Source of the DNA: Heterostelium album PN500
Taxonomy: Eukaryota; Evosea; Eumycetozoa; Acytosteliales; Acytosteliaceae
DNA: 64,000 bases
Direction: 5' to 3'
Assembly (NCBI RefSeq): GCF_000004825.1
Contig: NW_008805089.1
Location: 310,001-374,000 of the forward strand
This document shows positions 44,796 to 56,726 of this stretch, piece after piece (the first letter of the stretch is position 1; each line of letters starts with the position of its first letter). A model generated the notes under the pieces. The model ran no database searches. It saw only the letters and a program-made list of their open reading frames with translations, and had not been told where the DNA came from. The position numbers were made by a program, and so were the translations under genes.

Positions 44796-47212
44796 ATGAA
44801 ACAAATAACATTTATAATCTTTTTGATTTTATTGACTATTAAAGTTAGTGAATCAGTGACTTGTGTCAATCCAGAAGGAAAAGCAGTCAAATGGTGGATT
44901 CATTTGGCAGATGCCGATTCAGCTTCACAAGACAATATGTATGCAAGAGGACTTTACTATGATAATCTTCTAGGTATGTACAGATTCAAATTAAATAAAT
45001 AAAACATTATATTCAATCGTACCCAATTTCTTTATATTTTCTATTGCTGTATCAACACAGATGCAGCTAAATCTCAACCTACTCAGGTACAAGGTGAAAA
45101 AAGAAGCTTCTTTACAGATTTGATGAAAAAACATGTTGATCAAGCAAATGGTCCGACCATAACAGACCAACAATTTAAGGATAAAAAATATTTAGGATTG
45201 GAATGGTATCATGACCAAGGTAATGAATATAGAGTAATTGATAAGAGTGTTTTCTATCATGGTCATGTCAAGGTAAATATTATAATTTTTATTATAATTC
45301 CTAACAATTCAATTTGTTGGAGAATTAAAAAACTTTTTGATTCAAAATACTGACTTCATATTATCTTTATTTTTTTTTTTAAAGTCATTGTACGTTTATG
45401 ATTTGAGAGATGATGATGCAACAAAGAATACCGGGTTTTTCGTTTCACATTCAATGAGAATGCCAGATTTAAAGAGTAGTAGAGATGGTTTGTACGAGAA
45501 AGCAAGTGGTGTTCAACCATCACAACATGCATTCTGTAATTCGTTGACTGGAAAACCTGATCTTCTCAAATACTTTGATATTCTGCAGAATACCAAAGCT
45601 GTTTTTGTTCGTTCAAAGGATAATCGCAGATACTTTCAACCAGAACTCACTCTGAAAGCTCCTTTGGATCAATGTGATAAACAATGGGGACAATATGTTC
45701 ACAGCGATCGATTTAGAGATTGGAACAATGCTGATGGAGATCTCATTCTCAAAAAACTGTTTACCAATACGGATTCATACACAATTACCAAAAAATATTG
45801 TATGGAGAATGGAGGACCATTTACACTTGGTTCTTTCGAAACATTTTCATTTTGTAAGTATATTTCAAAGATTTGTTTAACGATTTTCGAAAAATAATTA
45901 ATTATATTTTAAAAAACTAAGATGCTCGATTGAAGACACCTTGCAATTCACATGATAAAACAACAGCCTTTTTTAAAGCTTCAATTCAAGACAATGACAT
46001 GAAGAATGAAAAAGTATTCAGTAAATGTTTTGCGTTGAACTATGGCAAGGAAATCACTGATTATACTAAGTTTGAGAATAACCATTTCAAAAAATATGGT
46101 TGGTTTGAAGATGAAAATCCAATCAAAGTAGAAATGTTGTCCAACACTCATTGTTTTAGAAAAGATATTCCAAAAGATGATTCGATTTGTTATGAAGGAA
46201 AGAGAGTTTGTAGTTTCACAGACTTTGGAATGGTAAATTCAAAAATCAATACTTTTGATTCTTAAATTTATTAATCAGTTTACTATTTTTAAATAGGACC
46301 CATATTTATTGGTTGCACAACACTATGAGTCAAACTTTTTTGTTAGTACCGATGTAAGTATCATTAAATATTTTCAACAATAAATAAGTATTAATGGAAT
46401 ATCCATTTAATTTTACAGCAAGAAGGATTCCCATCATTGATTGGAACAACATTTAGTATTCGAAACATTGTTACTTGGAGTCCATTATGGAGTGGAGAAA
46501 AAGGAAAAGATGGATCACTTGGAGAATCTAGAAGCAGACATGAAAAGTTGATGGTTTCCAAATCAAAGAATATCATTTGTCTTGGTGATTCAAATCGAAA
46601 TGATTATTCAGTTCATCATGCTGGAACAATTGTAAGTCTATTTGTTCATCAATGTATATTTCTTGATTGTCAATTTAAATTTTATTCTTGAAATTTCAAT
46701 GAATTCTAAAATGAATTTTCCTTGTCAATTTAAATGATCCTAAAAAATTTTTATGAATACTAAAATATTTTTATCTATTACAGTTTTGTATTAAGAGTGA
46801 AATTTTAGCAAAGAAAGTTCATCAATCGATTGGATCATTCAATCTTTACAGACAATTCAACTTTGGTAATATCAAGAGAAAAGGATTAAATTATTCTCCA
46901 TTTGAAAGTACCAAGCCAGTTTGTTATCTTTATGCTCAGAGTTTATATCATCCAATCGCTGAAGTTTCAGTGGATATGAAATTCTTTGAAAGAATAGGAT
47001 CAACCCCTCTCACCAATTCATTGATCACTCCAGGAGAACCAAGTATAGATCAAATTGAATCTGAGAAAATAAAACAGGCACTTGAAGGTTTGAAACATGG
47101 CCAACTACACACCAGACAACACACAAAACATATAAAAGTTGACGAAGAATATGCAAAAAAACGAGCATTTGAAGATCCTATTAGTCAACAGCTAAAGAAA
47201 AAGAGAAAGTAA
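44796..47212 (+). CDS. DNase II-family endonuclease, copy 4 (intact)
   Basis: Seven exons (44796-44973, 45061-45272, 45385-45853, 45922-46232, 46297-46353, 46419-46631, 46784-47212) give 622 residues with no interruption. A signal peptide (KQITFIIFLILLTIKVSES) is followed by CVNPEGKAVKWWIHLADAD and GLYYDNLLG, the DNase II start. The two phospholipase-D-like HxK sites are H128-V-K130 (YHGHVK) and H450-E-K452 (SRHEK). Behind the latter is CLGDSNRNDYSVHHAGTIV, equivalent to the animal CVGDMNRN segment. DNase II digests engulfed DNA in acid lysosomes, which fits a bacterivore. The protein is much longer than the ~360-residue animal enzyme, with a larger middle part and a basic tail ending KKR-(10)-KKKRK. 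Confidence 0.85.
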
Positions 47213-47564
47213 TCTCACTTAATAGTTCTTATTGTACGAACCATAGTTCTTATTCTCTCAAATCCCATAACTACACTGATATTTATCATAAAGATAAACC
47301 CACTATTGTAATTAATAAACAACTTTTAACTATTATTTTCATCATTTAATTATAATACAATGTATTCCTCATTAATATATCGATCTAGATCTACTAAGAA
47401 TAATAGGAGATCCAACAGTTCCAAACAAATCTATAAAAATTCAAAAATATCATTTTATTCGTGATCTTATACACTCAGAGTATCTAAATGAATTAGTCTC
47501 TCAAAAAGGTCTGAAGAGATAGTTCTGATTGAAGTAATAGTTATTTATTTAAATAAATATTAAA
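47213..47564. other. Shared 3' spacer, unit 2
   Basis: Identical to 41489-41840; convergent gene ends, no gene. Confidence 0.6.
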
Positions 47565-49154
47565 TTATTGTTTCCTTTTTGAATTTATATATTGTAATAC
47601 TATTTGGATTGACCCTTCATGTGAATGTGGGAATTTAACTTTCAGGTGCGAAAGTTGTTGCTCGATTATATCTATTGTGTATTCATTGAATTTGAGAACC
47701 CATTCAATTATATCATACTTGTTGGAATCGAAATAATATTTAATCTGAATGATGAGAGATCTAAATTCGCAGTAATTCCGATGAAGCCATTGGATATTCT
47801 CAAGATTGACGTGTTTTGATTTTAGAATTTGATATATAGTATTCTTTGTGCAACGTTCTGTTCTATTTAAATAAAACCATTTGATGATTTTGATATCATC
47901 AATCCCAGATCCAATTCTATCCAATACATCTTTTGAACAACCTTCTGTTCTATTGAAATGGAGGAACTTAACGCATTCCAAATCACCATTGTGAATTGCC
48001 ATATCCATTGCTCTTTTTGAACATCCTTCAGTTCTATTTTCATGCAAAAACTTTGCAATATGTAATGACCATTGGAACAAGCATTGTCCATAGCTCTTCC
48101 ACTACAACCTTCACTCCTATTATAGTGGAGAAACTGTATAATTTCAAAGTGTCCGAAACCGGTAGCATTATCCATAGCAGGCTTTGAACATCCACCAATT
48201 TTATTGTAATGTTTGTATTTTAGAATATCCAAAAATCCATTAAAAGCAGCAACATTCATTCCATACTCTGAACACCCTTCAGTTCTATTTTCATGAAGAA
48301 ATCGAATAATTTCAAGAGATCCATATCTTGAACCATTCTCCATTGCTTTAGTAGTACAACCTTCACTTCTATTGAAATGTAGATATTTAGTAATATTTAG
48401 GCATTCAGTTAGAAAAGTATTTGGTTCGAATAAATGTATTATGGAGTATCTTTTGGGGATTACATTATCCATTGTCTCTACTGTAGCAGTAAGTTGACAA
48501 CCATGTTGATCCAACCATAGAATACTATCGAACATTGTAACATCATCCAATGGATATGATTCCAATCTATGACCTCTAGAATATAGATAATCCATCAACT
48601 TGCAATCACCATAGTAATTGGCAACAGTTCCAAGTATGTTTGTGAAATTGGTTTTACAATTTGCCTCAATCAACATAATGGTAATGTCGGTATTCTTCTT
48701 GGTCAATGCAAAGTCTAGTGGAAGTCTAACAGTTCCCGATGAAGATTTGCATTTGTCGACGTCTTTAAGATGACTAAAATTAGCAATAAGATATCGAACA
48801 GTTTCGACTTGGCCAGCATCAATTGCCATCATATACAAATCACTATTTTGCAAGTCTTCCAATCTCTCCTTACAAAGATATTCAATCATCTGAACACTTC
48901 CAACAAATGCAGCACTATTAAATACATTCTTGGTTGATGATGTTTTCGATTCTACATAGCTATTATCTTGCGCGATGCTGGTAGCATTGTAAAGATCTAC
49001 CATCATCTCCAATATCTCCATGTTTTTCGAATACGGTGCAAACACCATTGCACTATAGTAATCCCATTTGAAAAAACTATATTCGCTCAATAGGTATCGA
49101 ATCAAATCGATTCTACTGAATCTACAAGCAGATTCCAAAGACTATTGAGTGTAA
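47565..49154 (-). pseudogene. Ankyrin-type NRTEGCS gene of unit 2, 5'-truncated and frameshifted
   Basis: Copy of 41841-43430 with two base differences (DHHG to DQHG; LQHSD to LQNSD). It has the same missing N-terminus and the same one-base frameshift (near 48064). The damage therefore predates the tandem duplication. Confidence 0.75.
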
Positions 49155-49423
49155 ACTGTGGTTGTCGATCTTTAAGTCATGACTTGTCGATCATTAAGTC
49201 ATTATATAACAATTTTTAATTTATCAGATTAAATGGTGAAAGTTATTCTAATTTTATGTCTTTTTGAAAACTAGGACATTCATTTATAAAATAACCATTT
49301 TTAGATTTATTTAATTTTTATAGACCAATAGATTTTCAATAATTGTCCTACTGTCACAACTATATTCAACTTAATACAATTTTTTGATTTTTAAAAAAAT
49401 CAAACAATTATCCATATATCACA

Positions 49424-49868
49424 ATGGATGTTAAATGTTCATTTTTAGAGCAACTTCTTTTCACCAATCTCACCAATGTGTGGGGTGATTCACAATACCT
49501 TAATTCAAGATATGGGGTGAGTTCCGAAACGATTTTCCATCTATGGGAACAACTATTAAAAGTAGATGAGTTCAGATTTAAGCCTTCATATCTCTTGATG
49601 TCATTGGACTATCTAAAAAATCATCCTCCTCAAAGAGTGGTATTATTTGTGCTGGGTATCCCAGCCATACAGAGGAGGTGAACATGATTTAAAAATATTG
49701 AAAGATGGAAATTTAATGGATTTATTGGATGACAATGAGCTTATGGTCGTCGATTTGGGGTATGTTGGAGCCGACGAAGAATTCGCGCGATTCATCCATT
49801 TAAGAAACGTTTTTTATCTTCATCAGAAAAACTTTACAACAAAACTCAGTCAAGTATGCGCCAAATAA
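49424..49868 (+). pseudogene. Internally deleted Harbinger-like transposase (unit 2)
   Basis: Copy of 43700-44142 with two extra bases near 49650, so the frame around the deletion point differs between the units. It reads towards DNase II copy 5, which starts 667 bp downstream. Both copies lack the first catalytic Asp region. Confidence 0.75.
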
Positions 49869-50401
49869 TTGAGAACGTAAACAACAGGTTCAAAAATTTA
49901 AAAATTTTAAAATAGAGGTGAAATCGCAGCACATAAATTTTCATTCAACTATTTTTAATTTATGTGCAAAAATAATTATGAAATTGGGGTTTTGAATTCA
50001 AAACCACTAAGAAAAATTTGAAAAATAAAAACCATGGGGTTGATAGTCACGTTGCTCAACCAAATTATGTTGCGAGTTGTCCTATATTGTGTATTTTTCA
50101 TTCAAAAAATAGTTTCATATGCTATACACTACTGATTATGCGAATTTCGAATTTAATAAAATATTGTTTAATGTAATAATCTACAAATAAATAGTAAATG
50201 ATAAATGTTAAAAGTCAATTAAAGCCAGTGAGAAAAACGAAAAAAAATTGCCAACCACAGCGTTCCACCCATTTTTTGGCAAAAAAAAAAGTTTGTGGAT
50301 TTTTTTATGTCTGGTCATGTGTGAATTTTTTTTATTTTTTAGATATTTTTTGAAATTATGATCACCAGTGTGGGTGTTTGCCAAAATAGCATCTGACATT
50401 C

Positions 50402-50491
50402 GTTCATGGTCAAAAAAATGATCATATATATCGCAAAAAATTTAATAACGAATTTTTCATGAATTCGTTTTTGATTTAGATCCAGTGGATC
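50402..50491 (+). promoter_or_regulatory. Conserved upstream block of DNase II copy 5
   Basis: The variant of the shared block closest to that of copy 2 (CGAATTTTTCATGAATTCG inverted pair, GATCCAGTGGATC). It ends 43 bp before the ATG. Confidence 0.5.
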
Positions 50492-50534
50492 TATTTTTTT
50501 ACTCACATATTCATTCTTGATTATACTTATATCA

Positions 50535-52865
50535 ATGAAACAAATAACATTTATAATCTTTTTGATTTTATTGACTATTAAAGTTAGTGAATCAGTGACT
50601 TGTGTCAATCCAGAAGGAAAAGCAGTCAAATGGTGGATTCATTTGGCAGATGCCGATTCAGCTACAGAAGAAAATATGTATGCAAGAGGACTTTACTATG
50701 ATTCTCTTCTCGGTAAGTATCGATACATTCAATAATAAAAAACAACTTCTAAAAAATTTTTTTTGTTGAATTTTCAGATATATCTAAATCTGAACCAATG
50801 AAAGTTACTCAGGTACAAGGTGAAAAAAGAACCTTTTTTACAGATTTGATGAAAAAACATGTTGATCAAGCAAATGGTGATAAGATAACAGAACAACAAT
50901 GTATTGACAAAAATTATTTAGGATTGGAATGGTATCATGACCAAGGTTATGAACATAGAGTAATTGATAACAGTGTTTTCTATCATGGTCATGTCAAGGT
51001 AAATATTATAATTCTTATTAATTCCCCAACAATTAACTAATACTTCCATTATTATAAAGTCATTGTATGTTTTCGATTTAAGAGATAATGATATAGATAG
51101 TAATACAGGGTTTTTCGTTTCACATTCAATGAGAATGCCAGAGTTAAAGAGTACTGGAAGTGGTTTGTACGAGAAAGCAAAGTGGTATTCAACCATCACA
51201 ACATGCATTCTGTAATTCATTGACTGGAAAACCTGATCTTCTCAAATACTTTGATATTCTGCAGAATACCAAAGCTGTTTTTGTTCGTTCAAAGGATAAT
51301 TGCAGATACTTTAGACCAGAGCTGACTTTGAAAGATCCTTTGGATAAATGTGATAAAAAATGGAGAAAATATGTTAACCGTCATCGATTTAGAGATGAGA
51401 AGAATGATGGAGATCTCATTCTCAAAAAACTGTTTACCAAAAATCTATTAGATGAGGATTCATACACAACTACCAAAAAAATATTGTATGGAGAATGAGG
51501 GACCATTTACACTTGGTTCATTCACAACGTTTTCATTTTGTAAGTATATTTCAAGATTTGTTTCATTATTTTTAAAAAAATTAATTATTAATTATTTTTG
51601 TTTATAAACTCAGATGCTCGAGAAAGGACAATATGCAATTCACATGGTAAAACAACAACCTTTTTTGCAGCTGCAGACAAAGAGAATGACAAGAAGAACT
51701 ATAAAACTTTGAGTAAATGTTTTGCTTTGAACTATGGCAAGAAGATCCAAAACATTAAATTTGAGAACGACTTTACCTTTGAAAATAAAGATAATCCAAT
51801 CAAAGTTGATATGTTGTCCACAACCCATTGTCTTAGTAATGATGTTCCAAAAGACGATTCGATTTGTTATGATGCAAAGACAGTTTGTAGTTTCACAGAC
51901 TTTGGAATGGTAAATTCTTAGAAGAATATTTTACATTCATTCATATATTTATTAATTTTATAACTATTTTTTAAAATAGGATCCATATTTATTGGTTGCA
52001 CAACATTATGATTCACACTTTTTCGTCAGTACTGATGTATGAAATATATTTAATTTTTTTAATTTCCACCATAAATTAATGAATATCAATAATTAATTTT
52101 TCATTTTTAATAATACAGCAAGAAACATTCCCATCATTGATTGGATCAACATTTAGTGTTAGAAACATTGTTACTTGGAGTCCAATATGGAGTAGAGAAA
52201 AAAAAGATGGAGAAAATTCAGAATCTAGAAGCAGACATGAAAAGTTGATGGTTTCCAAATCAAAGAATATCATTTGTCTTGGTGATTCCAATCGAAATGA
52301 TTATTCAGTTCATCATGCTGGAACAATTGTAAGTCTATTTGTTCATCAATCCCAATTTAAATGATCCTCTTTGAAATTTCAATGAGTATTAATATTTACT
52401 TTATTTTTTTCAATATAGTTTTGTATTGAAAATGAAATTCTGGCAAAGAGAGTTCATGAATCGATTAGATCATTCAATACTTACAGACAATTCAACTTTG
52501 GAGATGACAAGAGAAAAGGATTTGGTGATATTAAGATAAATCATAATTCTCCATTTGAAGATGTCAAACCAGTTTGTTATCTTTATGCTCAGAGTTTATA
52601 TCATCCAATCGCTAAAGTTTCATATGATATGAAATTCTATAAAAGAAAAGGATCAATCCCTCTCACCAATTCTAATATCACTCCAGGAGAACCAAGTAGA
52701 GATCAAATTGAGTCTGAGAAAATAAAACAGGCAATTGATGGTTTGAAACCTGGCCAACCACCCACCAGACAACACACAAAACATATAAAAGTTGACGAAG
52801 AATATGCAAAAAAACGAGCAATTGAAGATCCTTTTAGTCAACAGCTAAAGAAAAAGAGAAAGTAA
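50535..52865 (+). pseudogene. DNase II-family gene, copy 5 (two frameshifts in exon 3)
   Basis: Exons: 50535-50712, 50778-50998, 51060-51539, 51614-51909, 51980-52036, 52119-52328, 52419-52865. The ATG at 50535 aligns with the other copies. Exon 3 has two one-base insertions relative to the paralogues: GCAAAGTGG for GCAAGTGG near 51178, and a seven-A run before TATTGTATGG near 51480. Both lie in A-rich spots, so base error is a fair alternative to decay. Exons 1-6 resemble copy 2, whereas the C-terminal tail and 3' spacer match copies 3/4. This makes it a mosaic. Signal peptide, YHGHVK and SRHEK are all present. Confidence 0.8.
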
Positions 52866-53202
52866 TCTCACTTAATAGTTCTTATTGTACGAACCATAGT
52901 TCTTATTCTCTCAAATCCAATAACTACACTGATATTTATCATAAAGATAAACTCACTATTGTAATTAATAAACAACTTTTAACTATTATTTTCATCATTT
53001 AATTATACAATGTATTCCTCATTAATATATCGAAAGAATAATAGTAGATCCAACAGTTCCAAACAAATCTATAAAAATTCAAAAATATCATTTTATTCGT
53101 GACCTTATACACTCATAGTATCTAAATGAATTAGTCTATCAAAAAGGTCTGAAGAGATAGTTCTGATTGAAGTAATAGTTATTTATTTAAATAAATATTA
53201 AA
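52866..53202. other. Shared 3' spacer, unit 3
   Basis: Close to the spacers of units 1 and 2, with small deletions; no gene. Confidence 0.6.
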
Positions 53203-55118
53203 TTATTGTTTCCTTTTTGAATTTATATATTGTAATACTATTTGGATTGATTCATGTGAATGTGGGAATTTAACTTTCAGGTGCGAAAGTTGTTGCTCGA
53301 TTATATCTATTGTGTATTCATTGAATTTGAGAACCCATTCAATTATATCATACTTGTTGGAATCGAAATAATATTTAATCTGAATGATGAGAGATCTAAA
53401 TTCGCAGTAATTCCGATGAAGCCATTGGATATTCTCAAGATTGACGTGTTTTGATTTTAGAATTTGATATATAGTATTCTTTGTGCAACGTTCTGTTCTA
53501 TTTAAATAAAACCATTTGATGATTTTGATATCATCAATCCCAGATCCAATTCTATCCAATACATCTTTTGAACAACCTTCTGTTCTATTGAAATGGAGGA
53601 ACTTAACGCATTCCAAATCACCATTGTGAATTGCCATATCCATTGCTCTTTTTGAACATCCTTCAGTTCTATTTTCATGCAAAAACTTTGCAATATGTAA
53701 ATGACCATTGGAACAAGCATTGTCCATAGCTCTTCCACTACAACCTTCACTCCTATTATAGTGGAGAAACTGTAAAATTTCAAAGTGTCCAAAACCGGTA
53801 GCATTATCCATAGCAGGCTTTGAACATCCACCAATTTTATTGTAATGTTTGTATTTTAGAATATCTAAAAATCCATTAAAAGCAGAAACATTCATTCCAT
53901 ACTCTGAACACCCTTCAGTTCTATTTTCATGAAGAAATCGAATAATTTCAAGAGATCCATATCTTGAACCATTCTCCATTGCTTTAGTAGTACAACCTTC
54001 ACTTCTATTGAAATGTAGATATTTAGTAATATTTAGGCATTCAGTTAGAAAAGTATTTGGTTCGAATAAATGTATTTTGGAATATCTTTTGGGGATTACA
54101 TTATCCATTGTCTCTACTGTAGCAGTAAGTTGACAACCATGTGATCCAACCATAGAATACTATCGAACATTGTAACATCATCCAATGGATATGATTCCAA
54201 TCTATGACCTCTAGAATATAGATAATCCATCAACTTGCAATCACCATAGTAATTGGCAACAGTTCCAAGTATGTTTGTGAAATTGGTTTTACAATTTGCC
54301 TCAATCAACATAATGGTAATGTCGGTATTCTTCTTGGTCAATGCAAAGTCTAGTGGAAGTCTAACAGTTCCCGATGAAGATTTGCATTTGTCGACGTCTT
54401 TAAGATGACTAAAATTAGCAATAAGATATCGAACAGTTTCGACTTGGCCAGCATCAATTGCCATCCTATACAAATCACTATGTTGCAAGTCTTCCAATCT
54501 CTCCTTACAAAGATATTCAATCATCTGAACACTTCCAACAAATGCAGCACTATTAAATACATTCTTGGTTGATGATGTTTTCGATTCTACATAGCTATTA
54601 TCTTGCGCGATGCTGGTGGCATTGTAAAGATCTACCATCATCTCCAATATCTCCATGTTTTTCGAATAGGGTGCAAACACCATTGCACTATAGTAATCCC
54701 ATTTGAACAAACTATATTCGCTCAATAGGTATCGAATCAAATCGATTCTATTGAATCTACAAGCAGATTCCAAAAGACTATTGAGTGTAAACTTTGGTTG
54801 TCGATCTTTGAATTGTTCGATTAGGAATGTCATCATATCAATTCCACCCGACATCATTACATTTTGTAATAGTCCTATCATGGTATGACCATCTTTATTG
54901 TCCCACCACGATAGATAATCATCTCTCTTTTTAAACCATTGTTTCAATAGATCTAAATAGTTATTGGCTGCCAACAGATTTGGATTCTCAATCAAATCAT
55001 TCCACTTGTAGTGTTTTCCTCGATTAAATATTAAACTGATTTCACTAACATAATTGAATATAATACTATTAATATATTTATTATTTAATATAACTTTAGA
55101 GAATATTTGTTTATCCAT
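53203..55118 (-). pseudogene. Ankyrin-type NRTEGCS gene of unit 3, full length with one frameshift
   Basis: Intronless, about 638 codons. It starts MDKQIFSKVILNNKYIN, the family's F-box-like N-terminus, then ankyrin-like helices (IDLIRYLLSEYSLFKWDYY), then about a dozen repeats of NRSEGC/NRTEGCS type. A single missing base near 54140 (CCATGTGATCC, where unit 2 has CCATGTTGATCC) splits it. It does have the base whose loss breaks units 1 and 2, so the lesions arose independently. With one base restored it would be whole, so error or recent loss are both possible. Confidence 0.75.
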
Positions 55119-55394
55119 TATTATATACTTTTTTTAAAAATGATGATAAAAATTCTTGTTTTTTAAAAACAATCTAGACAAAATAAAACCGGCTTTTGCT
55201 TGTCACTCAGATCACATTAACCCCACTAATTTTTACATTATTTTAAAAATTAGTGCGCAAGAGAAAGAGAGTAGTTTATTAATTTTTTTCTGTTTTTCAA
55301 GAGAATAAACCATTTAAACTTTGTAAAAAAAATAAGATTTATAATTTTAATTGATTTAATAAAAGTTTAAATCTTATTTATTGTCAGTATGAAT

Positions 55395-56609
55395 CTAAAT
55401 CTTTTGATTCTCGTTGATCCATTTAGAGATTTCTTGTGAACTCATTTTTTTGGAACCTTCTGTCCTGTTTTGATATAAGAACTTTACCACTTCAACATGA
55501 TCGTTTTCAATTGATATGTCGATTGCTTCCATTGTGCAACCTTCGCTTCTATTATAATGAAGATATTTTACAACTTCTAGGTTGCCTAATCTACAAGCTG
55601 TATCCATGGCATTAGTTGTTGCTGTCAGTGGATAACTATGTGATTGTAACCATTTAACCGATTCTATGTAATTATAATAGTTAAGATGATCCAATGATAC
55701 TGATGTAGGTTCAGTAAAGTTCCTACGATGATAACTCTCCATTAATTTGATACTTCCTATTGAGGAGATTCTATTCATGATACCTGTATATCTTGTTTTA
55801 CATCCTGCATCCAACAATGATATTGCTATTTCAACTTGATGCTTTCTTTGTAAAGCAATATCGAGAGCAGTTAAATTGTTAACTAAATGAACGTCTTTGA
55901 GATGATTGAAATCACTACTAGCCAAAAGGTAACGTAGCAACTCTAATTGATCGGATGTAACAGCTTTAATAAAGATGAAACTGTGTTCTAAATCTTTTGT
56001 TCTTGACTCTCTAAGATATTCCAACATTTCAATGTTACCAACATATGCTGCATTATCAAATACATTTCCATCTTTATCATAGTCAATTTCAACAAACTTT
56101 TGTTGTTGTTGCTGAAATAATTCATGTTTATTATAACGATCGACAAGTAATGATAGAATATCAATATTCTTAGAATAAGGTGCTAACACCATTGATTTGT
56201 AGTAATTCCATTCGAATTGATATTGATTCCATAGATGTTGAATGATTGTTAATCTATTGTATTTCGATGCAGCTATTAAGATTGTGTTGAGTGTACATCT
56301 ATCTGTTTGTCGATCGATTTGAAAACGGTCGATCAGGTGATCAACTATTTCAATACTTCCACCAATCACTGCTGCAACAACCAATGATTCTAGATCTATC
56401 TTTTCATATCGATATCTTTGAAACCACTGTTTCAAGAGGTCATAGTATCTGTTTAATGCCAACAAGTTTGGTGATTCTCTGAGTAGATACCAGTCGATAT
56501 GTCTTCTTGAATGATTGATCTCATAACATATTTCACTAACATATTTAAATATAATTTTACTTAAATATCTATTGTTTATTACTATTGATATGAATAATTG
56601 TTTTTCCAT
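55395..56609 (-). CDS. Ankyrin-type repeat protein (intact, 404 residues)
   Basis: Intronless open frame. The N-terminus (EKQLFISIVINNRYLSKIIF-KYVSEI) is the family's conserved helix pair. Degenerate ankyrin-like helices follow (IEIVDHLIDRF, LTIIQHLWNQYQFEWNYY, IEMLEYLRESRTKDLE). Two canonical repeats close it (LEVVKYLHYNRSEGCTMEAID, VEVVKFLYQNRTEGSKKM). It is about 200 residues shorter at the C-terminus than the 53.2-kb relative, with fewer NRTEGC repeats. A short Gln tract is internal. Molecular role unknown; it could present repeats as a binding platform. It lies 277 bp upstream of the broken gene, in the same direction, so the two are old tandem duplicates. Confidence 0.8.
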   Translation of the reverse strand: MEKQLFISIVINNRYLSKIIFKYVSEICYEINHSRRHIDWYLLRESPNLLALNRYYDLLKQWFQRYRYEKIDLESLVVAAVIGGSIEIVDHLIDRFQIDRQTDRCTLNTILIAASKYNRLTIIQHLWNQYQFEWNYYKSMVLAPYSKNIDILSLLVDRYNKHELFQQQQQKFVEIDYDKDGNVFDNAAYVGNIEMLEYLRESRTKDLEHSFIFIKAVTSDQLELLRYLLASSDFNHLKDVHLVNNLTALDIALQRKHQVEIAISLLDAGCKTRYTGIMNRISSIGSIKLMESYHRRNFTEPTSVSLDHLNYYNYIESVKWLQSHSYPLTATTNAMDTACRLGNLEVVKYLHYNRSEGCTMEAIDISIENDHVEVVKFLYQNRTEGSKKMSSQEISKWINENQKI

Positions 56610-56726
56610 TTAATAAACTTTGATAAATGTTCTTTTTTCGTAAACTTTTTTTTTGTTTTTTCTTCTTTTGTTTTTTTATTTATTATAGTTGTTTGATATA
56701 TACTATTTTATTATATACTACAAACA

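Larger units (their letters stand above)
44637..50363. repeat. Tandem duplication, unit 2 (5727 bp)
   Basis: The head-to-tail second copy of 38913-44636, about 99.9% identical by eye. It carries the only open DNase II copy. A third, partly diverged unit starts at 50364 with the same ACCAGTGTGGGTGTTTGCC sequence. Confidence 0.9.
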
